Positions 43,047-52,867 of a DNA stretch of 64,000 bases are shown here, piece after piece; the stretch's first letter is position 1, and every line of letters begins with the position of its first letter. Below the pieces are notes generated by a model that saw nothing but the letters and a program-made list of their open reading frames with translations, did not search any database and was not told the origin of the DNA. Made by a program: the position numbers and the translations under genes. This stretch comes from Deinococcus frigens DSM 12807 (lineage in GTDB: Bacteria > Deinococcota > Deinococci > Deinococcales > Deinococcaceae), in assembly GCF_000701425.1 (NCBI RefSeq), contig NZ_JNIW01000011.1, positions 27,247 through 91,246 on the forward strand, read 5' to 3'.

Positions 43047-43948
43047 CCACCCAACCGCTGGAGACGCCCATCGCCGCCGCGCCCCGGCCCCCCCGGCAGA
43101 AATCCAGGTTCAATGGGGGCCGGGTGGGGCTGTGGGTCTTCGTGGGCATCGCCTGCTTTCTCTCGCTGGTGCCGTTTTACCTGATGTTCGTGTGGGCCAC
43201 GCTGCCCAGCGAGAAGATCTTCGCCGTGCCGCCTAACCTGTGGTTCGGCAACGCCTTTGTCGAGAACCTTCAGAAGATGATGGAGGCCACCAACAACATG
43301 GCCCTGCGTCAGTTCTGGAACTCGCTGTACATCGCCACGCTGTCCACCGTGACCACGCTGTTCTTCTGCTCGCTGGCGGGATTTGCCTTCGCCATGTACG
43401 ACTTTAAAGGCAAGCAGTACCTGTTCGGCTTCATTCTGATCACCATGCTGATACCGCCGCTGGTGATGGACATTCCCAGTTTTCTGGTGATGAACAACTT
43501 CCTGAAATGGATCGGCACACCGCGCACGCTGTGGGTGCCGGGCATGGCGAACGCCTTCGGCATTTTCCTGATGCGCCAGTACATCGTCTCGGCGCTGCCC
43601 AAATCGCTGATCGAGGCCGCGCGGCTGGACGGGGCCAGCGAATTTGGCATCTACACGAGGGTGGTGCTGCCGCTGATCCGCCCGATTCTGGCGACGCTGG
43701 GCGTGGTGACCTTTGTGGGATCGTGGAACAACTTCAAGGGCGCGCTGATCATGCGCCTGAGCGAGGACAGCACCATGACGCTGCCCCTGTCATTGCGCAA
43801 GATTACTGGCGGGGCCAGCAACGTCAACGCCGACTGGGGCGCAACGCTGATGATGGTGGTGCTGACTGTGATTCCACTGCTGATCATCTTTCTGTTCGCC
43901 AGCCGTCAGGTGATTTCCGGCCTGACCAGCGGCGCGGTCAAGGACTGA
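43043..43948 (+). CDS. sugar ABC transporter permease (MalG type)
   Basis: 301 residues, six membrane helices. EAA loop: SLIEAARLDGASEFGIYTRVV then LPLIRP. GTG start overlaps the previous TGA. The C-terminus ends shortly before the glycosidase GTG (two bases between stop and next start), so the importer and the first hydrolase are translated as one unit. Confidence 0.9.
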   Translation: MTTQPLETPIAAAPRPPRQKSRFNGGRVGLWVFVGIACFLSLVPFYLMFVWATLPSEKIFAVPPNLWFGNAFVENLQKMMEATNNMALRQFWNSLYIATLSTVTTLFFCSLAGFAFAMYDFKGKQYLFGFILITMLIPPLVMDIPSFLVMNNFLKWIGTPRTLWVPGMANAFGIFLMRQYIVSALPKSLIEAARLDGASEFGIYTRVVLPLIRPILATLGVVTFVGSWNNFKGALIMRLSEDSTMTLPLSLRKITGGASNVNADWGATLMMVVLTVIPLLIIFLFASRQVISGLTSGAVKD

Positions 43949-43950
43949 GG

Positions 43951-45213
43951 GTGAGGAAGATTATCACTCTCAGCCTCGGTCTATTGCTCTCGGCGCAGGC
44001 AGCAACCATTACACCGTCTGGTGCAGCGCCGAAGCCGATTCTTCCCGCCAGCGTCAGCGCCTTTAACCTGGGCAACTGGATGCCGGTGGTAGAGGCGGTG
44101 GAAGCGCTGAACGCCCTGAAACCCGCCGCCCTGCGCTGGCCCGGCGGCAACATCGGCGACGAGCAAAACCGCACGCCCGAGGCCATGCAGACCCTGAAAA
44201 GCAACTGGACGTTGCTGGGCAGGCCGCCGCTGATGCTCCAGACCCGCGTGTTCACCCGCCCCGGGGGCAACCGCGGCAATGTGGCGGCCAGGAACACGCC
44301 CGCCGACGCTGCCGAGATGGTGAAAATGGCGCAGCGACTGGGCCTGAACGTGGCGTATTACGAGATTGGCAACGAGCCGGACCTGTACGCCACCAACCGC
44401 AGTGATCCGAGCTGGACGCCCCAGAAGTACTGCGGCGTGGTGCGGGCGCAGAGGGCCGCCATCCTGAAAGTTGATCCACGGGCCAAAATTTCTGGCCCCG
44501 CCGTCAGCAATCCCAATTCGTATCTGGACGCGACGATTAAAGAATGCGGCGACGCCTTTGATTTGGTGACGTGGCACCTGTACCCTTCCAACGGCGACGG
44601 CAGCGACGCCGAGGCGTTTGACAGCATCAGCAAAGTGGTGGAGACCGTGGAGCGCGTCAAAAAGCTGTGGTCAGATCCGGCCACCAATCCGAAAGGCCAG
44701 GGTATGCCGCTTGCTCAGGGCATCACTGAGTACGCCCAGTCGTACCGCTCGGACCGGGAAACGCACCTCTCAGACGCGGTGGGCGGGCTGTGGGCGGCAG
44801 AGGCGGCGCTACGGATGTCGGAATCCGGCGCAGTCTTCAATCCCTACTTCTCGCTGATGGCGACGGGCAATCATGGCCTGCTGGACGACGCCGGTTTTCC
44901 ACGGATGTCCTACGCCGCCTTCCGGGAGCTGGCGAACTACCGGGGGCAGACCTTCGGCGTGACCAGCGATGACCCGGACCTGTGGGTTCACACCTCGGTG
45001 CAGGGCAACCTGCTGACCGTATTCGCCATCAACACTCAGGCCGCCGCCAGGCCTTTGAGCCTCAAGCTGCCTGGTTACACCGTGATCGGGGCCAAGGCCG
45101 TGACCGACGCGGACGTGAACAGCGACAAGCCTCCGCGCGCGCTGAGGACCGGCGGGACCTTGACACTGCCGCCGCTGAGCCTGACGCGGGTGGTGTTGAA
45201 AAGTCTGCCTTGA
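43951..45213 (+). CDS. secreted clan GH-A glycoside hydrolase
   Basis: 420 residues with a signal peptide (IITLSLGLLLSAQA). Barrel landmarks: ALRWPGGNIGDE, YYEIGNEPDLY with the probable acid/base Glu, DLVTWHLYP, and GITEYAQS with the probable nucleophile Glu. A small C-terminal beta domain follows. The pattern resembles GH79/GH51/GH39-type enzymes, so a glucuronidase or arabinofuranosidase acting on side chains is possible, but the exact family is not clear to me. GTG start three bases after the permease stop. Confidence 0.75.
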   Translation: MRKIITLSLGLLLSAQAATITPSGAAPKPILPASVSAFNLGNWMPVVEAVEALNALKPAALRWPGGNIGDEQNRTPEAMQTLKSNWTLLGRPPLMLQTRVFTRPGGNRGNVAARNTPADAAEMVKMAQRLGLNVAYYEIGNEPDLYATNRSDPSWTPQKYCGVVRAQRAAILKVDPRAKISGPAVSNPNSYLDATIKECGDAFDLVTWHLYPSNGDGSDAEAFDSISKVVETVERVKKLWSDPATNPKGQGMPLAQGITEYAQSYRSDRETHLSDAVGGLWAAEAALRMSESGAVFNPYFSLMATGNHGLLDDAGFPRMSYAAFRELANYRGQTFGVTSDDPDLWVHTSVQGNLLTVFAINTQAAARPLSLKLPGYTVIGAKAVTDADVNSDKPPRALRTGGTLTLPPLSLTRVVLKSLP

Positions 45214-45228
45214 CGCAGAGCCAGATTC

Positions 45229-45258
45229 TTCAAGGCGCACTTTTTCAAGGCGCACTTT
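45229..45258. repeat. perfect 15-bp tandem repeat
   Basis: TTCAAGGCGCACTTT at 45229-45243 and 45244-45258, in the gap between the GH-A and GH1 genes. Confidence 0.8.
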
Positions 45259-45318
45259 AGCCGCCGGCATCTTCTCCAGCCCTCATCTTTTCCTCCTCCT
45301 CACCTCCCCAAGGACACC

Positions 45319-46698
45319 ATGACTGCCAACAACCAACCCAACCCCGCAAACTTCCCACTCCGGTTTACCTGGGGTGTCGCCACCAGCAGCTACCAGATTG
45401 AGGGGGCCGCGTTTGAAGACGGCAGAAGCCCCAGCATCTGGGACACCTTTTGCGCCGCGCCCGGCAAGGTGCTGAACGGCGAGAACGGCGACGTGGCCTG
45501 CGACCATTACCACCGTCTGGACAGTGACCTTGATCTCATCCAAAGTCTGGGCGTCAACGCCTACCGCTTCAGCGTGGCGTGGCCGCGCATCTTGCCGGAC
45601 GGACGCGGCCAGACCAACCAGGCCGGGCTGGACTTTTATTCGCGTCTGGTCGACAGCCTGCTGACGCGCAACATCACGCCCTGGCTGACGTTGTACCACT
45701 GGGACCTGCCGCAGGTCTTGCAGGACCGGGGCGGCTGGCCTACCCGCGACACCGCGCTGGCCTTTGGCGATTACGCGGAAGTTGTCACGGCTGAATTAGG
45801 CGATAGAGTCAAGCACTGGATCACCATCAACGAGCCGTGGGTGGCCGCATTTATGGGTTACGGCAACGGCATCCACGCGCCGGGCCACACCGATCTGGCC
45901 GAGAGTTTCGCGGCGTCGCACCACCTGCTGCTGGCGCACGGGCTGGGGGTGCAGGCGGTGCGGGCCAACGTGCCGGGCGCGCAGGTGGGCATCACCCTGA
46001 ATCTGGCGGCGGCGTACCCAGCCACCGGAAGCGAGGCCGACAGGGCCGCCGCCTGGCGTCAGGACGGCTTTGCCAACCGCTGGTATCTGGACCCGGTGTT
46101 TGGGCGCGGCTACCCGCAGGACTTCGTGGAGCTGCTGGACAGGGCCAGCCCGCAGGCGCAGGGACTGGTGCTGCCGGGCGATCTGGACCTGGTCGGCGCA
46201 CCCACAGATTTTCTGGGCGTCAACACGTACACGCGCAGCGTGGTGGAGGATGCCCCCGGCGACGGTTTCCTGGGCGCGCGGCCACTGCATGTGGAGGGCA
46301 GCGAGTACACCGGCTTCGACTGGGAGGTGGCCCCGCAGAGCCTGACCGATCTGATGCTGCGGCTGCAAAAGGACTACAATCCCGCCGCCATCTACATCAC
46401 CGAGAACGGCGCGACGTATCCCGACACCATGAACGCCGACGGCAGCGTGCAGGACGAGGCACGGACCCGTTATTTCCAGCAGCACATCGCCGCAATGGGG
46501 ACAGCCCTGACCGGTGGCGCGAAGATGGCCGGCTATTTCGCGTGGTCACTGATGGACAACTTCGATTGGGCCGAAGGCTACGACAAGCGCTTCGGCATCG
46601 TGCATGTGGACTTTGAGACCCAGGCACGGACCCTGAAGCAGTCGGGGCAGTGGTATCGCGACTTCCTGGCCCGCGCGCAGGAGGGCCAGCCCGCATGA
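45319..46698 (+). CDS. GH1 beta-glucosidase
   Basis: Splits beta-glucosides from the non-reducing end in the cytoplasm. 459 residues, no signal peptide. GH1 opening FTWGVATSSYQIEGA; acid/base Glu in ITINEPWVAAFMG; nucleophile Glu in YITENGATYPD; closing FAWSLMDNFDWAEGY. AAGGA precedes the ATG. Its stop overlaps the GH43 start (ATGA). It would act on imported cello- or xylo-oligosaccharides. Confidence 0.92.
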   Translation: MTANNQPNPANFPLRFTWGVATSSYQIEGAAFEDGRSPSIWDTFCAAPGKVLNGENGDVACDHYHRLDSDLDLIQSLGVNAYRFSVAWPRILPDGRGQTNQAGLDFYSRLVDSLLTRNITPWLTLYHWDLPQVLQDRGGWPTRDTALAFGDYAEVVTAELGDRVKHWITINEPWVAAFMGYGNGIHAPGHTDLAESFAASHHLLLAHGLGVQAVRANVPGAQVGITLNLAAAYPATGSEADRAAAWRQDGFANRWYLDPVFGRGYPQDFVELLDRASPQAQGLVLPGDLDLVGAPTDFLGVNTYTRSVVEDAPGDGFLGARPLHVEGSEYTGFDWEVAPQSLTDLMLRLQKDYNPAAIYITENGATYPDTMNADGSVQDEARTRYFQQHIAAMGTALTGGAKMAGYFAWSLMDNFDWAEGYDKRFGIVHVDFETQARTLKQSGQWYRDFLARAQEGQPA

Positions 46699-48341
46699 CC
46701 AAGCAGGTAGAACGGCCTGGTTCCGGGCAGCGCGTGACCGTGACCAATCCGGTACTGCGTGGCTTTCACCCCGATCCCAGCGTCGTGCGGGTCGGGGAGG
46801 ATTATTACCTGGCCACCAGCACTTTCCAGTGGTATCCGGGCGTGGCGATCTACCACTCGCGCGATCTGCTGAACTGGCGGCCCGTGGCCCGTCCGGCCAG
46901 CCGCACCTCCATGCTGGACATGCGCGGAAACGCCGATTCCGGCGGGGTGTGGGCACCCGCGCTGTCGCACGACGGCGAGCGGTTTCACCTGATCTACAGC
47001 GACGTCAAGAGCTGGGGCAGCACAGAGGTCTTCAAGGACAGCCACAATTACCTGACCACCGCCGGGAACATCGAGGGACCGTGGTCCGAGCCGATCTACC
47101 TGAACTCCAGCGGCTTTGACCCCAGCCTGTTTCACGACACCGAGGGCAGTACCACGGTGGACAGCGGCGGCGACGGGCGCAAGTGGTTTGTGAATATGTT
47201 GTGGGACCACCGCGCCGGGCGCAATTCGTTTTCCGGCATCGTGATGCAGGAGTACGGCCCCGTGGAAAAACGGCTCGTTGGCTCGCGCGAGGTCATCTTC
47301 AAGGGCACCGAACTGGGCGTCACCGAAGCGCCTCACCTGTACCGCAGAGGCGGCTGGTATTACCTGCTGACGGCGGAGGGCGGCACCAGTTGGGAACACG
47401 CCGTGACCGTGGCCCGCTCACGCCACCTGCACGGCCCGTATGAGGTACATCCCGACAACCCGGTTCTGACCGCCGTGGACGCCCCGGGGCTGCCCATTCA
47501 GAAAAGCGGGCATGCCAGCTTCACCAACACGCCGGACGGTCAGTGGGTGATCGCCTACCTGTGTGGGCGGCCCATCACCCGGCGGGGCGAATGCCCGCTG
47601 GGACGTGAAATGGCGCTGGAGTCACTGGTCTGGGGAGAGGACGGCTGGCCGCGCCTGGCCTCGGGCGGACTCCACCCGCAGCTTCACGCCGAGTTGCCCG
47701 CGCTGCCGCTGCATCCCTGGACCGGCGTGCCTGCCCGTGACGACTTCAGCGCCCCCGAACTGCGCCCCGAGTGGATGACCCTGCGTGCGCCCGCCGAGCT
47801 GCTGGGCGTGGCCTTGACCGGCCACAGCTTGCGACTCACCGGACACGAATCGCTGAAGAGCAAGCATCACTTGGCGCTGGTGGCCCGCCGCCTGCAAGCG
47901 CTGGACGCCCGGTTCCGCACTGCCCTCAGCTTTGACCCCGAGGACTTTCAGCAGATGGCGGGCGTGTGCGCCTATTACGACTCGCGCAACTGGGTGTACC
48001 TGCGCCTGAGCCGCGACGAGATTCAGGGCCGCACGCTGGCCGTCCTGCAATCTGAGAACGGCGATTACCGCGAGCTGCTATCAGAAGAGGTGGCGGTGGG
48101 CGACGCCAATCCGGTGCATCTGGGCATCGTGTACCGGGGGGGGCAGTTCTGGTTCGAGTACAGCCTGGATGGTAACCACTGGACGCAGATCGGCGAACCC
48201 CTGAGCGCCGGACTGCTCAGCGACGAACACTGCGGCGGCCTGAGCTTCACCGGCACCTTTGTGGCGCTGACCTGTCAGGACCTCAGCGGGCGCAAACTGG
48301 CCGCCGACTTCCACTGGGCCGAGTACGTGGAGACCGCATGA
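46695..48341 (+). CDS. GH43 beta-xylosidase (XynB-like)
   Basis: 548 residues, cytoplasmic. Five-bladed propeller: NPVLRGFHPDPSVVRVGEDYY holds the catalytic base Asp; SSGFDPSLFHD the pKa-setting Asp; LGVTEAPHLYRR the acid Glu. The C-terminal half is the beta-sandwich of the GH43/DUF1349 type (FRTALSFDPEDFQQMAGVCAYYDS). It releases xylose from xylo-oligosaccharides. Start ATG overlaps the GH1 stop, and its own stop overlaps the GH3 start. Confidence 0.9.
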   Translation: MTKQVERPGSGQRVTVTNPVLRGFHPDPSVVRVGEDYYLATSTFQWYPGVAIYHSRDLLNWRPVARPASRTSMLDMRGNADSGGVWAPALSHDGERFHLIYSDVKSWGSTEVFKDSHNYLTTAGNIEGPWSEPIYLNSSGFDPSLFHDTEGSTTVDSGGDGRKWFVNMLWDHRAGRNSFSGIVMQEYGPVEKRLVGSREVIFKGTELGVTEAPHLYRRGGWYYLLTAEGGTSWEHAVTVARSRHLHGPYEVHPDNPVLTAVDAPGLPIQKSGHASFTNTPDGQWVIAYLCGRPITRRGECPLGREMALESLVWGEDGWPRLASGGLHPQLHAELPALPLHPWTGVPARDDFSAPELRPEWMTLRAPAELLGVALTGHSLRLTGHESLKSKHHLALVARRLQALDARFRTALSFDPEDFQQMAGVCAYYDSRNWVYLRLSRDEIQGRTLAVLQSENGDYRELLSEEVAVGDANPVHLGIVYRGGQFWFEYSLDGNHWTQIGEPLSAGLLSDEHCGGLSFTGTFVALTCQDLSGRKLAADFHWAEYVETA

Positions 48342-50524
48342 GGTGGCCGCTGCTGGGGGCCGCACTGCTCGCCGCATCGGCAGGGGCGCAGGCCGTACCC
48401 AGATTGCCACAGGCCGGGGCCGAAACCCGCGCCCGTGCCGTGCTGCAAGGGATGACGTTGGACGAGAAGATCGGGCAGGTGAGCATGGCGCACTTCTTCC
48501 GCTTTCTGGAAGGCCGAAAAAGCGGGCCGATTGCGCCTGGCGCGGGCGATATTTTTGCTCAGCTCCTGCCCGGCGCGACGCTGAACGGCGGTGGAGACGC
48601 CCCGCAGCCCAACACCCCGCGCGGCTGGGCCGACGCCCTGCGGGGGCTGGAGACGCTGGGCCGCCAGCACCTTCCGGGCGGCGTCCCCGCCGTGTTCGGC
48701 ACCGACGCCGTTCACGGCGTGAATAACGTACCGGGGGCAACCCTCTACCCGCACAATCTGGGACTGGGCGCGGCTTTCGATCCAGCGCTGACGCGGGAGC
48801 TGGCCCGCGCCACTGCCGCCGACATGCGGGCCATGAACATGGACTGGAACTTCAGCCCGGTAGCCGATCTGGGCCGCGATCCGCGCTGGGGCCGCTTCTA
48901 CGAGACCTTCGGTGAATCGCCGTGGCTGGTGGCCGATCAGATTACCGCCGCCGTGACCGGGCTGCAATCCGGCGGGGTGGCCGCCACCCTCAAGCATTTC
49001 GTGGGCTACGGCTCGCCGGGTCTGGGCCGGGACCGGGCCAACGCGGAGATCAGCATGCGGGCGCTGCACGAGTTGTATCTGCCCCCGTTCAGGGCTGGAA
49101 TCCGGGCCGGGGCGATGTCGGTGATGGCGAATAGCGGCAGCGTGAACGGCGTGCCGGTCCATGCCTCGCAAAACATCCTGACCGATCTACTGCGGGGTGA
49201 GCTAGGTTTTAAGGGCTTGCTGGTCAGCGACTGGAACGACATCGACCGGCTGGTGGGCACTTTCAAGACCCACGCCGATCTGGTGACAGCGACGGCGGCC
49301 AGCGTCAACGCCGGAATTGACCTGTACATGGTGCCCAATGATGTGGAGAAGTACGGGGCAGCGCTGAAGGAAGCAGTGAAAACCGGGCTGGTGTCTCAGG
49401 AGCGGCTGGACGAGGCGGCGCTACGAATGCTGACCTTCAAGGCGGAACTGGGCCTGATGGACACCCGGCCTGCGGGTAGCAGCGTGCTTGCCGATCACAG
49501 GGCGCTGGCGAAACGGGCGGCGGCGGCAACGCCGACCCTGCTGGAAAACGATCAGGCCCTGCCCCTGAAAAAAGGACGGGTGCTGGTCACGGGTCCGGCG
49601 ATGGACAGCGCGGCCACTCAACTGGGCGGCTGGAGCGTCAATTGGCAGGGCGTGGGCAAGGGCAACGTGGGCTACGTGCCGAAGGTCAGTACGATCGCCA
49701 CCGCCCTGAAAGCCTCTGCCCCGGCAGGCGTGACCGTCAGCGCCCTGCCAGACGGCAAACGCGAGGCACTGCTGACAGCCGCCGCGAAGGCCGACACCAT
49801 CGTCGTGGCGCTGGGCGAGGCCCCCGCCGCCGAGAGTCAGGCCGACAATCCCAGCCTGTCGTTGCCCGCCGCGCAGGTGCAACTGCTGCGCGACCTGATG
49901 GGAACGGGCAAACCCGTGGTGCTGGTGCTGATGGCTGGCCGCCCGATCCTGCTGCCCGAAGAGCTGCAAAATCGCCTGTCTGCCTTGGTGATGGCCTACC
50001 TGCCCGGTAGCGAGGGCGGCGCGGCCCTGGCCAACGCGCTGTATGGCCGCGCCGGATTTCCGGGCCGCCTGCCGTTTACCTGGCCGGGCAATCTGGGCGA
50101 GGTGGGCCTGACCGCCGATCGTCCGCCCGAAGGCGCAGGCGACGCACCGCTGCCGCTGTATCCGCTGGGCTTCGGGCTGGATTACACGGCCTTCCGCACC
50201 GCCGACGGGCGGGCCGAGAAGATGGCAGACGGCGTGAAAGTGAGCGTGACCGTGATCAATACCGGCGAGAAGGGGGGAACCGGAACGCTCATCGTCCGCG
50301 CCAGCCTGCCACCCGCCGGAAATCTGGAAGCGGCGAAACGTCCAGTGGGCGTCGTGCGGGCCGAGTTGAAGCGGGGAGAGGCGCGCACCCTGAGCGTCAC
50401 CATTCCGCTGGAGCGGCTGGAAGTCTTCACGGGCGACGCCTACGGGTCAGTCACGGGAAGCGTGGTGCCCGGCCAGTATGCCTTTGAAGTCGGGAGCGAA
50501 TCGGTCCAGCTCAGCCTGCCCTGA
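48338..50524 (+). CDS. GH3 beta-glucosidase/beta-xylosidase, exported
   Basis: 728 residues with a signal peptide (WPLLGAALLAASAGAQA). GH3 N-terminal barrel: FGTDAVHGVNN, ATLKHFVGYG, and the nucleophile Asp in GLLVSDWNDI. The (alpha/beta)6 domain (GRVLVTGPAMDSAATQLGGW) and a FnIII-like C-terminus (DGVKVSVTVINTGEKGG) follow. It works outside the cytoplasm on soluble oligosaccharides. ATGA overlap with GH43, so the GH1-GH43-GH3 set is translationally coupled. Confidence 0.92.
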   Translation: MRWPLLGAALLAASAGAQAVPRLPQAGAETRARAVLQGMTLDEKIGQVSMAHFFRFLEGRKSGPIAPGAGDIFAQLLPGATLNGGGDAPQPNTPRGWADALRGLETLGRQHLPGGVPAVFGTDAVHGVNNVPGATLYPHNLGLGAAFDPALTRELARATAADMRAMNMDWNFSPVADLGRDPRWGRFYETFGESPWLVADQITAAVTGLQSGGVAATLKHFVGYGSPGLGRDRANAEISMRALHELYLPPFRAGIRAGAMSVMANSGSVNGVPVHASQNILTDLLRGELGFKGLLVSDWNDIDRLVGTFKTHADLVTATAASVNAGIDLYMVPNDVEKYGAALKEAVKTGLVSQERLDEAALRMLTFKAELGLMDTRPAGSSVLADHRALAKRAAAATPTLLENDQALPLKKGRVLVTGPAMDSAATQLGGWSVNWQGVGKGNVGYVPKVSTIATALKASAPAGVTVSALPDGKREALLTAAAKADTIVVALGEAPAAESQADNPSLSLPAAQVQLLRDLMGTGKPVVLVLMAGRPILLPEELQNRLSALVMAYLPGSEGGAALANALYGRAGFPGRLPFTWPGNLGEVGLTADRPPEGAGDAPLPLYPLGFGLDYTAFRTADGRAEKMADGVKVSVTVINTGEKGGTGTLIVRASLPPAGNLEAAKRPVGVVRAELKRGEARTLSVTIPLERLEVFTGDAYGSVTGSVVPGQYAFEVGSESVQLSLP

Positions 50525-50556
50525 AGATCCCCACACCCGCTCAAGAGGAGACATCA

Positions 50557-51281
50557 ATGCACCACCACATGAGCCGTCTGGGCCTCGCGGCGTTGGCCCT
50601 GAGCCTCAGCCTGACGCCCGCCCTCGCCTCCGGGCAGGCCCCCAGCCTGCGGACCCTTGCCAGTGCACGCGGCCTGCTGCTGGGTGGGGCCATCAGCGGC
50701 GAACTGTTCAATGCCGACAACTCGGACGAGGCCGACACGGTCAACCGCGAATACAACGCCGTGGTGGCCGAGAACGCCATGAAAATGCGGGCGATTGCCA
50801 ACTCGCCGGACCCCGACAATTACCTGTTCGCCACCGCCGACGCAATGGTGGCCTCGGCGCAGAAGAACGGCCAGACGGTACGCGGCCACACCCTGATCTG
50901 GCACGACAGCGCCCCGGCGTGGGTCTACGCGATCAAGGACAAAGGGGCCATGCGGGCGGCCATGCAGCAGTACATCACTACGGTGGTCAAACACTTTGGC
51001 AACAAGACCAACGTCTGGGACGTGGTCAACGAGGCCATCTCGGACGGGCCGGGAAATCCGCTGCGCGACAACAATCCCTTCGCGGTGGCGGGGCCGGACT
51101 TTATCGCGCTGGCCTTTCGCACGGCGCACGCGGCCAATCCGGCGGCCAAACTGTATTACAGGGCGTCTCGGACCGGACCTCGTGGCGGGCCGGGGGCAAA
51201 CCGCTGATCTTTGACGACGAGTACGCGAAAAAACCCGCTTATGGTGCGCTAATGCGGGTGTTGCAGACGGCTGCAAAGTAA
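50557..51281 (+). pseudogene. GH10 endo-1,4-beta-xylanase, internal deletion
   Basis: The first 200 codons are a normal exported GH10: signal peptide, YNAVVAENAMKM, GHTLIWHD and the acid/base Glu in WDVVNEAISDG. After AANPAAKLYY at about 51165 the sequence jumps, out of frame, to the last strand (RTSWRAGGKPLIFDDEYAKK then PAYGALMRVL). A block of some 100-130 residues, including the nucleophile Glu, is gone and the frame is shifted. The reading frame stops at 51207. The product cannot be an active xylanase. AAGAGGAG precedes the ATG. Confidence 0.85.
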
Positions 51282-51292
51282 CTGATGTCGGC

Positions 51293-51919
51293 CTAGCCCA
51301 GCACATTTCGCCTGAAGCGCTCCAGCAGTGCCAGGCCCACCGCGCCACTCTTTTCTGGATGGAACTGGGTGGCGTGCAGGTTGCCCACACTGAGGGCGGC
51401 CCAGAAGGGCACGCCGTAATGGGTTAGCGCGCCGTGTTCCACCGCCACGTCTGCGGGAACGTAATAACTATGGACGAAATAGGCGTAGGCCGGGCCATTC
51501 AGCCCCCGCAGCAGCGGCGAGTCCCCGGCGCGTTCCATGGCATTCCAACCCATCTGCGGCACCTTGTGACCCGGCGCGGCCTCGAATTTGCGGACCGTGC
51601 CGGGAATCAGGTTCAGGCCCGGTACGCCCGGCGCTTCCTCGGAGTCGGTCAGTAGCATCTGCATGCCCACGCAGATGCCCAGCAGCGGCACACCCGCGCG
51701 CGCGGCGTCGGTCACGGGGCCGTGAAAGCCGCCCGTGTCAAATGTTTGCATCACCTGCCGGAAGTGGCCCTGTCCCGGCACCACCAGCGCGGAGGCGTGC
51801 GTCACGTCGCCGGGATGAGCAGAGACGCGCACCCGCATCCCGGCCCGTTCCAGCGCCTTGGCCGCGCTGCGGACATTGCCCGCGCCGTAGTCGAGGAGCA
51901 GGACTTCTGGACAGGTCAC
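51293..51919 (-). CDS. hisH: imidazole glycerol phosphate synthase subunit HisH
   Basis: Glutaminase partner of HisF in histidine synthesis. 208 residues. N-terminus LLLDYGAGNVRS, PGQGHF, nucleophile Cys in LGICVGMQML, and the His-Glu pair in TQFHPEKSG. GTG start at 51917-51919 overlaps the hisB stop as GTGA. It converges on the broken xylanase with 11 bp between. hisF is not in this window. Confidence 0.93.
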   Translation of the reverse strand: MTCPEVLLLDYGAGNVRSAAKALERAGMRVRVSAHPGDVTHASALVVPGQGHFRQVMQTFDTGGFHGPVTDAARAGVPLLGICVGMQMLLTDSEEAPGVPGLNLIPGTVRKFEAAPGHKVPQMGWNAMERAGDSPLLRGLNGPAYAYFVHSYYVPADVAVEHGALTHYGVPFWAALSVGNLHATQFHPEKSGAVGLALLERFRRNVLG

Positions 51920-52521
51920 AGACTGCCCTTGGTGCTGGGCATCTCGGCGGAAGTCACGGCCACCGCGTCGCGCAGGGCGCGGGCCAGCGCCTTGATCACC
52001 GCCTCGATGACGTGGTGCGCCTCGCGCCCGGCCAGCAGACGGACGTGCAGGGTCACGCCGCCGTGGTTGCAAAAGCCGCGCAAGAATTCGCGCAGGTGGT
52101 AGTGGGTCATGCCGCCCGCGTCTCCCCACACGTCCAGCGTTTCCGGCTCGAAGGCCAGGTGGGCGCGGCCCGACAGGTCCACCACCGCATGTGCCAGCGT
52201 CTCGTCCATTGGCACAAAGGCGCTGCCGTAACGCTCAACGCCCTTGCGGTCTCCCAGCGCCTGGCTCAGCGCCTGCCCCAGCGTGATGCCGGTGTCCTCG
52301 ATCAGGTGGTGGGGTTCGGTGTGCAGGTCACCCGTGGCGCTCACGCTCAGGCCCAGGCGACTGTGGCGGGCCAGGGCGTCCAGCATATGGTCAAAAAAGC
52401 CGTGTCCGGTGTGCGGCGCGTCATAAGCGGGGACATCGAGATCCAGGCGAACCGTGATGTCGGTTTCGGCGGTCTTGCGGATCACGGTTGCTGTGCGGGC
52501 ATCGGGGGCCGTGCGGCTCAT
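51916..52521 (-). CDS. hisB: imidazoleglycerol-phosphate dehydratase
   Basis: Dehydrates imidazole glycerol phosphate in histidine synthesis. 201 residues, monofunctional form (no phosphatase domain). Metal motifs HHLIEDTGI and HHVIEAVIKALARAL, with GFFDHMLDALARHS and CNHGGVTLHV. ATG at 52519-52521 preceded by AAGGAG-like sequence. Translationally coupled to hisH. Confidence 0.95.
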   Translation of the reverse strand: MSRTAPDARTATVIRKTAETDITVRLDLDVPAYDAPHTGHGFFDHMLDALARHSRLGLSVSATGDLHTEPHHLIEDTGITLGQALSQALGDRKGVERYGSAFVPMDETLAHAVVDLSGRAHLAFEPETLDVWGDAGGMTHYHLREFLRGFCNHGGVTLHVRLLAGREAHHVIEAVIKALARALRDAVAVTSAEMPSTKGSL

Positions 52522-52867
52522 GGGAAGGAGTGTAGAGGATGGGAGGGGGCGTGGTTCCGGAACTTGCAGAAATTGGGCTCCGGTTCCGCCGCAGCGCCAG
52601 GAAAAGGCCCATTCAAGACCGTATTGTCATTCACACGGACTCGACTCCTGATCCGAAGCGGTCCGCCCTCTCCAGCCAGTCGCCACCCCGGTGACGACGG
52701 CGCTGTAAGGCTCAGCCGGAACGGGCCACTTGACTGCGCCCACACCCACGCTGAATCGAGCGGTGGCGACGACGCCTAGCGGCTGAAAAGCCTGTTCCAC
52801 CGCACCTGGCCCACGGCGACCCACCCTTACGGCACACTTCACCAAGTACCACTTCACTTTCAGCGAA
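52522..52867. other. gene-free stretch upstream of ddrA
   Basis: Holds the divergent upstream regions of hisB (minus) and ddrA (plus). One minus-strand frame is open for about 90 codons (ending near 52627) with partly protein-like content (FQPLGVVATARFSVGVGAV), but it has no ribosome site and would run through the ddrA promoter. I do not call it. No hairpin or repeat stands out. Confidence 0.4.
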
